From Pseudoips prasinana (taxonomy: Eukaryota > Arthropoda > Insecta > Lepidoptera > Nolidae), in assembly GCA_951640165.1 (NCBI GenBank), contig OX621237.1, positions 6,200,001 through 6,264,000 of the forward strand: a DNA stretch of 64,000 nt. The letters are read 5' to 3'. Under the pieces are notes generated by a model. It did not search any database, had not been told where the DNA came from, and saw only the letters and a list, made by a program, of their open reading frames with translations. This document shows positions 13,801-25,800 of the stretch, piece after piece. Position 1 is the stretch's first letter. The number at the start of each line of letters is the position of its first letter. The translations under genes and the position numbers were made by a program.

Positions 13801-16800
13801 AATATTTATCGTCACACATTCATGTTAACAAACACACACATTCATGTTAAAACCCTCGCAATAATAATATTAATATGATGTCTAACTTTATATGGATAAT
13901 TCAACAATTGTTTAGTGACACAAACCGGACAAACTATACATAAACTTACCAGTTGTGGAATGTTGGGTTGATATTGTTGTTGTTGTTGATAAGGCGACTG
14001 TGGTGGTTGAGGTTGCTGCAACGGTTGTTGCATTTGTTGCTGCAAAGGTTGTTGCAATTGTTGCTGTAACTGTTGCTGCAATTGTTGCAACGGTTGCTGA
14101 AGCTGCTGTTGTAAAGGTTGCTGTAGCTGTTGTATTATCGGTTGTTGCAGTGGCTGATGTTGTTGGAACAGCTGCTTTGCCTGATTTTGTTGCTGCTGCT
14201 GTTGTTGTATGTGCGTTTGTTGACTTGCGAGCCGCGCGATATCGCTCTGTATGTCCTGTAGGCTGCAGTTCATTCTGTAATCGTTGTTATATACGCTGTT
14301 CAAGGAGTGTGTATATTAAATTTTGAAAATAATTTGTATTTTTTAAACCAACCGTTAAAATTATAACCAGGTAATCACTCCTTAGCAGCTCCGAAATGTT
14401 TCAGGAAAATAGATATAGGATTTTATTAAAATGAAATCGATATCTTTACATAAACATATTTACATATAAGTCGATTTATTTTATACAGTCTTACTCACTT
14501 TGCTATTGATTGTTGGTACTGTTCTAATACTGCATTATCCACTGAATCCCGTTGACTCGGAGGCTCCACCACCATTTCCTATATTATGATATCAGATTAC
14601 AATATATTTGATATTCATTTTCAAAAGCTATAGCTGAACCTAAGATCTTTAGCTAGATTTAGTTTTTATTAAAAATTGTTTATTATTGAATACATCACTT
14701 ACTATTTTCGAAGTTATACTTCTTTTGGCGCGATGAAGAAAAATGATGAGAGTGAATTTTTACGATGCGCGCGCACACCGACACCTTTTAACAGCATGAA
14801 GTTAGTTCTAGGTGGTATGAAAATTGATAACTATGTTCAAGTTGTATATTCTAGTATTTTTATTTAAATAAAATCTTTTTGATTAATTTTAATATTTATC
14901 GTTAATCACTACTGCATTTTAGTTATTTTTTTTCCATACGCCAAAAAAGTATAACTTCTAACGCGTGTACATAAGTACACACATTTTCATTTTTTTATTA
15001 TATTCCCTAAATAATGTATAAAACAAAGGTTTTTTTTTTACATTACTTGTGTACAATATTTCATGCAATTTAATGACAAATTCATGCTAATTAAAATTCA
15101 TTCCTCAGTTAAATTTAAGTACCCCATAACCAGGTCAGTTTTTGGGAAGATACAAATCCTTCAATGCAACAAATTTTTTAAAATCCTAATTAACTGTAAA
15201 ATCCATAGTGTTCCAAATCCAGGATAAAAGGTATTGCAACAATTAATATTAGGCTACTATTTTGTATGTTTAAGACACGATGATGGTGTCTTTCCTGGCC
15301 AATTTCGACCACAGCGACTGCGTATATTTAAATTTAACTTATTTTAAGATGACATCAGGAGCTTAGCTGGTCTCAGCACGGTTGGTCAGCTCTTTCATGG
15401 GCCCTCATATGACTGCAATAGCCAATCTTTGTCTTAAGAATGCGAGCCAGCAGCTGCACCCCAGGACACCGTTTATGTAATTGTACTGTTTTGCCGAAGC
15501 TTTTAGAGCGTCACGCCTAGCATCTAACTCAGCCAGTCTCCCATCGTCAATCAAATCGATTGGCATCGTATGGCACACTCAACTGGCTCATTAAGCGCTA
15601 AATACCCTAAGTACCGCTAATTACCCTTAGATTTCTCACACAAATGTAATGTTGTGCCTCTAGTTTATATTCCTTAAATTATTATCGCAACCTGTGGCAA
15701 ATGTGGTTGGACATACATTTCATAAATTTATATGTTTAGAATTAAGTACCTAATGCTCAATGTATACGTCATGCTCAATTCTCACCGTTCAAAGGAAACC
15801 TACTAATAATGTGTTTGATTATAAAATAGTGTATATTGAGTGTTGCATTAGCCAGATGTGAGTACCCCCTTACCTGCGGCGCGGGCGGCTCCTGCTTGGG
15901 CGCGTCGTCGGCCGGCGTGCGCGCGCCCTTGCCCTGCAACACGCACGTGCACCGCCACCGTAACACTCGCAACACCACGTGTCGCCACATGCCAGGGCAT
16001 GCCTACCGCTGGTTGGTGTTTATACGGATACTTTCAACGGAAATGGGACTATGCATAGCGAAATTCTCTATAGTGGAAGGGAAATTTAGTTTAATACATT
16101 GTTAAAGTGATTTTTTTAAATTTATTTTAAGCACACTTATTGTGCTATATTCGTAAGAACTCTTCACTTTTTGCTATATATCTCTTCATAAACTATTGTC
16201 TATAAATGCATTTATTCAAAATACTAAATAAAAAATTAATTTCTTTCACTTTATAAAATATTAAGAGAATTATGTATATAAACGAATACTAATTTAGAGT
16301 ACTTTATTTATTTATTAAAGAGTACTTTAGAAAAGACAAGCTCATTTTAACATTAAACTCTAGTCATTGAAAAGCCGCCTTCAAATTCGCAATTCCAATG
16401 TTGATATACTTTCCAAGACTAGTATACGGGAAAATATATACACCAACCAACGTACATGCTAACAAATAGTGTAGTAACATACGGGTCTCGATCCTACAAA
16501 TTAAACTTGTGCTTATTTAGAATAAACATGTGGGTCGGATGTATAGTGATGTGATCGGGATATTCGATTTCACTAGGAATCGATTTTACTCTCGAATAAT
16601 TTAATTACTAAGCATCGAGTCAAAAATATGAATGCGTCGCAAAATATTTATGGTTCTGATATAGAATGATTTTAGAGAAGCTGCCTAAAAGAAAAAGTTC
16701 TATAGGCTACAAATAACTACCGCATTTGAAGCGTATATGTATTTGTAAAAAAATACGAATCTATGCTTATATTAAATGAGATTAAAGATAAATCAAAGAA

Positions 16801-19800
16801 TATGTATCCTTAAAAACTTTTAAATACAATTTGAATGTATCAGTTATGGAATTATGTTATCGATAAGCTGTGTAAGCGTGTACAAAACTAAAATCTGTAC
16901 ATAAAACGATAAAGGAATGGTAACAAAGTGATAACAAAAGTAATCAAAAAATCTAAACTAAAACGGAAAGGGCTCAAGTAACCGGCCACTCACCAAGGAG
17001 GCCAACTGGTATTGCAAATATGTATCCTAATAAAAGAAAAATATAATTTATACATCCGCACAAAGATCAGAAATCAAATCGAGAGATAAACATAATATTA
17101 GTGACATTGTGCAGTAAGAACGCATTTTAAGACGGCCACAGGATATAGTCTTGACTTTCGTTAGGCAGATTATAAACTGTATTATCGCCTTTGATTATAT
17201 TGTAAAATTATTACATCAGTTATTATCGGTGATAAACAGTCTTGCTGTTATCAGTGCACCATCTTAGATAAAATAGAAAATGCATTCTTGCTAGTGTGTA
17301 GTTTGTTAAACAGATATTATTTATTAAGTATAACTTGCTATGTTATTTATTATCATTTCTATTATAACTACATTATATTCAGATGTTTAGAACTACGATA
17401 AAATTTTTTGTTATAATCATAAAATCACTCTTACAAGTCTATCTACCACATCAATCACACTCGATAGCTACGTAAATAAACACCTCCTATATATGGCAAA
17501 CGAAATACAAATGGCGCCATTTTGTGTGCCATAGACAACTCAAAAGTGATTGTTCATGGTCACACAATAGTAACAAACGTACTTCGTACTCTTGCACACA
17601 CTCATATTAAGTAAATTCTCGTCTCCTCAATGTAGCTTTGATGATTTAGGTAATGTATATTTAAAAACAAAATGCCTTATAAACTTTCTTTTTTAAATTG
17701 GTGAAATAAGGTGTAAGACGACGGTTAATCTCGACTACTGTGTTATATCATTTCACCAAGTAATATTAACGACTATGGTGTCATTTTACAGCCGCAAAAC
17801 CTGATGTATAGACGCCAGCACATCAAGCTACCCAAATCTGTCAAATTTCCCCAATTAAAAGTGAACCTCATGCTTTTGTGATAAAGTTGAAAATCTATAA
17901 TATATGAAATTTGACAGATTGGGGTAGCTGGATGTGCTGGAGTCTGTACCACATGAGAAATATAACGTCATATAAACGTTTGTCTATGGATAGAAGACCA
18001 TAGACATATCCTACAATAAAAATAATTATACTAACTTCCCTCAAAAAAGCGGAATTCTTCGTTTGTGTAATTAGGTCCAAGCTTTGAAGCAAGAAATCGC
18101 ATTCTTTCTACTAACTTTAAGTATTAAAACTTATTATTTTGACCAATTCACTTTCGATACACTGAGAAGACAATAATTTACTAGCTCCCAACCCAAACCC
18201 TTTCTCCCCCTACTCACCCTAGTAACAGCTTGTAGAAACGCTTGTTGTCCTAACTGTTGTCGCTGCCGGTTGACAGCCATCTCCATGCGCTGTTTCTCCT
18301 GTTCTATGCGTCGCCGTTTCTCTTCCAGCTTTAGTCTTATGTTGTTGAGTTGCGCGGCCATCTGGCCACCGGAAGGGGTTGTTGTGTCGTCTGTGATGTC
18401 ATCACCGTCTGAAAGCATTTATTGTATGACTATTAATATTATGTTGCAAAGTGGAGTATTAAAGCGATACTGTGAAAATGTTGTCTCTTTTCTAATTAAA
18501 GGACATTATTTGGTGTTAAATTGTGACACAACTGCTTGTACAACTAGTTATATTATCTTATAATACAACTCTTTTGATTGTCTTATGTCTGCAGTCATTA
18601 AGTTGTTTTAACTCCTTCATTGAAATTCTAAAGACGTTGTTTAGTCCATATATAGTTTTTAACGATTCCAAACAACTAATTTGAAAGATGGATAGCAGTT
18701 AGTACACTCTTGATATATCCGTCTACAAAGTTGAGCCCACCTCACATCAGTGGATACTTTTGAACTTCTAAATCACTTTTACCTTATATGTAATATAGAT
18801 TCGGTTAAGGTCAAAGTGGAGGAAAGCGTATATATTTATGTAATTTACAATCATAAAACAGATTTTTTGAACACCATTTATACATGACGAGGCAATTGGG
18901 TGTCGATAGAGAAACGCGAGCTAGGGGTCAAAATATTAAGTAAAAGTATAATTATACTACAAAATTAGTAACTCCTTCGGGTTAGGACTTTACCTTAGGG
19001 CAGAACCGATGGGATGATGCATGGTAGGGTCAGTTGTAAAATTGTCGCACTACGTTAGTACGCAAAGACGAGCCCTTCACCCGATGGAGGATCGTTGAGA
19101 GTATTTCATCGATAGGAATTCTCGCTACATATTTCAATGACAGGTTAGTAGTAAGAGTAAGAGTTGGGAACTAACTGGGCTGGTGGTCCTGCTGCAGGAA
19201 CTGCTGCTGCCACGTGGTGGTGCTGGGCGGCGCCAGGCCGGCGCGGCGCTCCGCACCTGCGGGCGCAGCCGTCAGACGCGCTCAGCGGCCGCACTCCTCA
19301 CTAACCATCGGTTCTACACCAGCCAGGGGGTCGCGCGGTTACCCATACACGGCAACTAACTCAGACTAGCGATGACTTGTCAAAACATTGTTTGATTTGT
19401 ATATTTTCAACCGTCAGTTCGGTTTAGAGGTATCTTATTATCTGACTAGAGGCTGCTTGGATTTCTTTTAGTCCTAGCGGCCCTGTCCCTTGTCGTATCT
19501 GCCAAATGTCAGATTCATCAAGTATAAATGATGATAAAATGTAGCTAATATAAATTCCTCCCATGCCTACATCTAACATTTTGATTGCTCTATATTAGCT
19601 ACAAATAAATTCCGTGATTAACAAACTTGTTTACCCCAAAGTTGTCATTTGGCCGCATTTTTCAAGATTTGTGTCATATAGAAGAATAAAACCGATGATT
19701 ACTTTAGAGTTTGCCTCGCTGAACATTATTAAATTGCATGAGAAGACGTAGACTAGAGTAGTTTACTTTATTTGCTATTTTATTTTATGCCATAACACAT

Positions 19801-22800
19801 TTGATTAGAACATAAAATCAAAAAACAACATGGTCACATATCTTTTACATCTACTCATGTGTCAATGGTTACGATCAGTGTAAAAATTTAGAATTTAGAC
19901 AATGGGAATATGTGGTCTCATTCAACAACAGACCACAATAAACGAAACGATTGCCAAATAATTTACATGAATATATATTTTTTTATATGTTTTTTAGTAA
20001 AAACAAACATACGTTTCGCCATTGCAGTGTGCCATCAAACACAAGCGTTATCAATGCACATACAAAGCGTTACAGATGGCCAAAAGGTCAGTAATGTGCC
20101 GCAAAGGAAGCGAAATCACAAACAGGCTTAGAATAGGGAAAACAAACTTGTCGGTGATTCTTTTGAACGTCGAGAATGTATATGGGGACGTCTTTACATT
20201 TCTGAAATCGTAGGATTCTTTTTGAGTTAGGCGTATGGAATTCTGGAATCATATCTGGGGCTCTACCGGCTAATTCGCCGAACATATGATAAACAACAAA
20301 TAATGGTTACAAATGACTTAATCAATCACTAAATCGGCCTGGCTTCAACGTTGACAATCGATTCCGGACCATTTATGACGTCACATGTGGTAATGGAAGC
20401 CGATTTAACGATTGATTAAGTCATTTTTAACCTTTATTTATTACAACCCCATTTAAGAAATCGAAGTTCAGCGACTTAGCTAGTAGAGGCCCTGATGAGG
20501 TTTCTGAAGATCATCTCATCTGTGTTATAGGACAGACGGATAATATGTAGTGACAAGATTGTTCCCCCGCGCTAGCCACCCACCTGCGGAGTCCCCGTTG
20601 CTGGTGACGGTGTGCAGCTCGGCGAAGCTGGTGGCGCGCGACGCGTCTCCGTCCGTGGCGTCGCGCTCCTTCAGGAAGAACCCGCCGTCTCCGCCGCCTG
20701 AAACCATTATGTATTAGGAAAAACATTTGTCACAGAGTAAATCAAATTTAAATACATTTTTACAGAACGTATTTGTAGGTTTTATACATAATATTATAAA
20801 TAAGCTAATGATTTTTTCTTAGTGGCTACACATGGGATAATGCAAGATTGAGATTTAGCATCTGACAGTTGGTTTCTTCGATGAACTCTACTTTCACCTT
20901 GCCAGCGCGTGCTTAGAGTGCTGAATGTATATTTTTTTTCGAGATTTTGATATCAAGCATTCGGAAATATTTTTTAAGTGAACGTGTGTGGAAATGGGGT
21001 TTGATAGCGTTATTCCGGAAATATTAAAAAAAAATAATCTATTGCAAGAAAAATAAAGTAAAGGTATTTATATACGCACAAAAAAAAACTTGTGTGTACT
21101 TATGTACACGCGTTAGAAGTTATACTTCTTAATATACAACTTGAACATAGTTATCAATTTTCATACCACCTAGAACTAACTTCATGCTGTTAAATTTTTT
21201 GATGTCGGTGTGCGCGCGCATCGTAAAAATTCACTCTCATCATTTTGCTCCATCGCGCCAAAAGAAGTATAACTTCAACAAGTATTGACAATATTCTCCA
21301 CCCAAAGAAAATCAAACCCAAATGTGGATTACGAATGAACGTTATAACTTCTTTACGCACGCTTGACTTGAGGAGTAAGCTGGTGAATGCGTGTAGAGAG
21401 CGTTACGAAAAGTGTGGCCGGTGAGCGAACGAAAGTTACGTTAGTGCGTACAGAAATTGACCTTCAAAATAAAATTAGATTAAGACCAAAAGTATAGTAA
21501 AAGATAGACCTTTATTACTGAGGCCGTAATTTTGTGTTAAGGTGATGGTGTCGCTGCTGAGCTGCCTCCGGATGGGGAAGTAGGGCTCGGGCTCGGGCGG
21601 CGGCTGCGGCTGCGTCTGCTGGCGCTCGGGCCGGGCGGGCGAGCCGTTGCGGGCGGGCGCGGGCCGCTCGTCGTGGATGAACTGGATGGAGCCGCGGATG
21701 TCCTGGCGCGACGAGCGCAGCGGCGGGTTGTAGCTGTCCAGCGGACCTGACAAGACCAACGGCTTTATGTGTTATAATAAATAAAAATAACAAAGGTTTT
21801 TATTCACGTAGACTTTAAAAAAACCGGCCAATGAAGGGTTCCGCAGCAGCAACTATTTTAGTTGATTAAATGAAAGGTAAATTTCGGTTTACGATTTAGG
21901 ACGCTTTAAAAAAAACTACTAACTAGATCTAATTCAAACCAATTTTCGTTGTTAGTTTACATGATAATGTACATCATATATATTTTTTTAGTGTTATCAT
22001 TCTCTTAATTTAGAAGTTACAGGGCGGGGGACACTCATTTTTCCACTTTAGAAGTGTCTCTCGCGCAAACTATTCAGTTTAGAAAAATATGATATTAGAA
22101 ACCTCAATATCATTTTTGAAGACCTATCCATAGATACCCCACATGTATGGGTACTTAGTGGGTATTGATGGGTATTGAGTTTCAAATCTATGTATGGGGA
22201 ACCCCCAAAATTATTGTTATTTTTCTATTGTTGTGTAAAAATCTTAATGTGGTTCACAAAATACATCTACTTACCAAGTTTCAACAGTACAGCTCTTATA
22301 GTTTCGCAAAAAAGTGCCTGTGACATACGGACGGACAGACAGACATGACGAATCTATAAGGGTTCCGTTTTTTTTGCTATTTGGCACAAAAAGCGTTTGT
22401 AAATAGTCAGAACATGTTTGTAGTAATATATTATTATTTCTAGGTATATATAGATATTTAGATACACAGATTGTATGAAAACATTTACAATAAGATTTAT
22501 TTTATAATAGTGATGATATTTAGCTAACTTATATTAAGTTATTATATATCTCCGAATACAGTGGTGGAACAATATCCAAAATTCAGATTGCAGGCTGCTA
22601 TTAAGACTTTGCTTAACAGAAAAAAAATTGGACCCGACGCAGGATTTGGCCCTAAGACCTCATTATCTGCAGCTGAATACGCTAGCATTACAGGGCAGGC
22701 ATAATATGGGCAGGCATAATAGGCATAACATTACAGAATATGCACGTCCTCTTCTTCATTTTTCAATCTTTGTCTGATTTCAAGTAGATAGGAAACATCT

Positions 22801-25800
22801 GTCTCAGAAGATTTAAATTGGTATTATGACTAATTTCGGGGACAGGGTTTTTCTAAGAAATACATTCGGTTTCTTAAGCAATAGAGTTTGATTATATGTC
22901 CTCAAGTTTGTAGGTATTTGCATACACAATGCATTAAATAAAAAAATTAAATGGCTCACTTACCAGCCGGCGCAGAAATTTTCCTAACATTAGCTAACGT
23001 GGCCAGCTCCTTCTCAGGATTCTTTCCAGCGAAGTGTAACCTATCCTGGCTCCCCCCAAAGTTCTCCACGGTGAGCTGACTGTCGTCCGTGATGGACGAG
23101 CGCCGCGACCGTCGGCCCGCGAACGACGCGTCGCGAGCGTCCGCCCAGTTCGACGGCCGCCCGGCCGCGGTCATGGTTATTTCTAAAGCTGGAACATTAT
23201 TAAGGGTTACATTAAAAAAAAATACTTATTCTGACGATGCATCCTTTAATTATTTCAGCCACGGCTGCCAGTTTCAACGGAGACTGACCAAATAAGCAGG
23301 ACATATTAATGTGTCTGCGCCGCTCCCGAATATTCGATTGGATGTCTATACGACGTGTCCGGAGGGTGAACAGGCGCAGCACGTGGTTTTAGCCCGTCCC
23401 CCGGGCGAGACGAACAGAAGTTGAGCGGGAGATATACATTAGTAGGTGAAGATAGAAAGAGAGAGAGAGAGAGAGTTGCAAGAGAGAAAGCTGCGAGCAC
23501 ACATTTTCTCTAGTTCTCTCCTAGCTAGTTATGTGTCGTATATCTAAGTATTACTTTAGTCGTTTGGTCTAAAGCACATTCGTCTTTTTTTTCAGTGCTT
23601 GATTGCAGCCAAATAAACGGACAATAGTCCGTTTATTTAGTATTTCGTGTATCTAAGTTTTACTTTAGTCGTTTATTTGGCTACCCCATGCAAGATCGCC
23701 TGCTATGCTACGCTAAATTGGGATTTTTCTGCCAAAAAAAAACCTAGTAACAATATTACCCTGTGCATATGAGTTTATGTAAGGAGGTTTCTGGTCCATT
23801 TATTGCTGTATTTGCTTGCCAATTCATTGAATGTGAGGGCATAGACATTACACATGTATTTGAACACACATTTGTGGACTGTAATATTTTACGTCGTCGC
23901 TTTATGTAAAGAAGGGATAATATGGTCACTACAAACTGTAAATCTTATATAAGCCGTCTGGATAAGCTCACACCTGGTTAAAAAAGTTGCCAGTTGTATT
24001 TAGTTTTATTTTGAACCGATTTCAAAATACGATGGTTTTTGTTTATTGTTTACCTGTGACGCGATATCTCGGGTGTTTGAGAAATAATTTAGAGAAATAT
24101 TTATTTATTTGAAAGGTTCGCATTTGAGACGGTCCCATATAAATTTCGATCAAATCGGCTAAGAAAAACCAACAGTGAATAAAAAATAATAAATAAAAAT
24201 AAAATAAAAAAGGTTTTTATTCACGTAGACTTTAAAAAAGCGCTTGTAAATAGTCAGAACATGTTTGTAGTAATATAGTTGTATACATTAGATATTATTT
24301 CTAGTAACATAGATATTTAGGTACATCTTGTATGAAAACATTTATAAAATTTATTTTATTACAGAAATGATATTTAGCTAGCTCGTATCAAGTTATTGTC
24401 AAGAGATTATGTTTAATTATCTAGTTTAAGTCTAATATTTTTACTACATATTGTCAATGGTTCTGTCTATATTAAAGGTATTATTATTATGACGGACCTT
24501 GTGTTAATAACGACGGTCGCGCTTTAATGCTACCACCGGATCCAATGCGCCCCAACTGAGAAGACCCAGCGAAACAAACTCAGTGGGTTCATCTACTACC
24601 GGTTTCAACACGACCCAGTTGAGACGGTCCGGCGAAACATACTCAAGCGGGCATGAACACGGGATTTGGTGCAATTAGAGTAATTATTTAGTAGGCAAAC
24701 ACAATATATGCTTGATCGGTTGTCTGAATGCTTATTATTTTAGATTATATTTAGGTATACAAAAGAAAAACTTCGAAACAATAACATTATTCATTTTGAG
24801 ACAGAGTCAATAATTTTAAATTAAGTATATGATAGCAATCATTTACAGATAGTTCACGTAACACAGCAGATCAGTCATGTCTATATGGCTACAAGATCTC
24901 CAGCGAGCAATGTGCAGATAGGAAGTGAGAGCCAGACGTCTATGTCATCGATGTACTCTTTAGTGGTGTAATAACCCCTAGCCATAAGTATACGTTTAAT
25001 ATGTGTTTTAAAACTTGTGTCAGGCAGATCAGTAATTTGAGTAGGAAGCTTGTTATAAAACCTAATACAATTTCCTAAAAATGATTTATTAGTTTTGCTT
25101 ACTCTAAAGCCTGGCATGGCTAGTTTGTTTTTATTCCTAGTATTTATATTATGCAGTTCACTTTTCTTTTAATAATTATGAATATTTTTTCTAACAAACA
25201 TTATATTCTGATATATATATTCCGATGGCACAGTAAGTATATTTATTTCTTTAAACAAATTTCGCAAAGAATCGCGACTGCCTAAACCATAAATGGCTCT
25301 GACTGCTCTTTTCTGCAATACAAAAATAGCACCTATGTCAGCCGCCGAACCCCACAGCAGAATGCCATACGACATAATGCTATGAAAGTACGCGAAATAC
25401 ACTAATCTAGCAGTTTGTTCATCTGACAATTGCCTTATTTTCCAGACAGCATAGGAAGCCGAACTTAATTTACCTGCTAACTTTTCAATCTGAGGACCCC
25501 ATTGCAATTTTGAATCAAGTGTCAATCCTAAAAATACGGTCGATGGGGCTAAATCTAATATGTTCGCATTAAGTGCAACTGTTGGTACAATTTGAGTCAC
25601 ATTCGGCAATGAGAACCTGATGCATTTAGTTTTCCCTGCATTTAACAAGAGATTATTTTCCGAAAACCATTCTGATATAAAGCCGAGTGTTTTATTATGC
25701 TCAATAAGATCTTTATCCTTTCTATTTACTTTAAATATGAGCGACGTATCATCAGCGAACAAAACTATGTCTGATTCTTTCTCTACCAGATAAGGGAGAG

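Larger units (their letters stand above)
20698..21509. other. Patronin intron 9
   Basis: An 812-bp intron, much of it taken by an inverted copy of the GAAGTTATACTTC MITE (21,112-21,279) and a dispersed repeat (21,330-21,455). Confidence 0.7.

Noticed and set aside
13955..14326. Val/Ala-rich open frame on the plus strand
   Set aside because: It is the antisense shadow of the Gln-rich Patronin exon 15; composition follows directly from CAA/CAG repeats read backwards.
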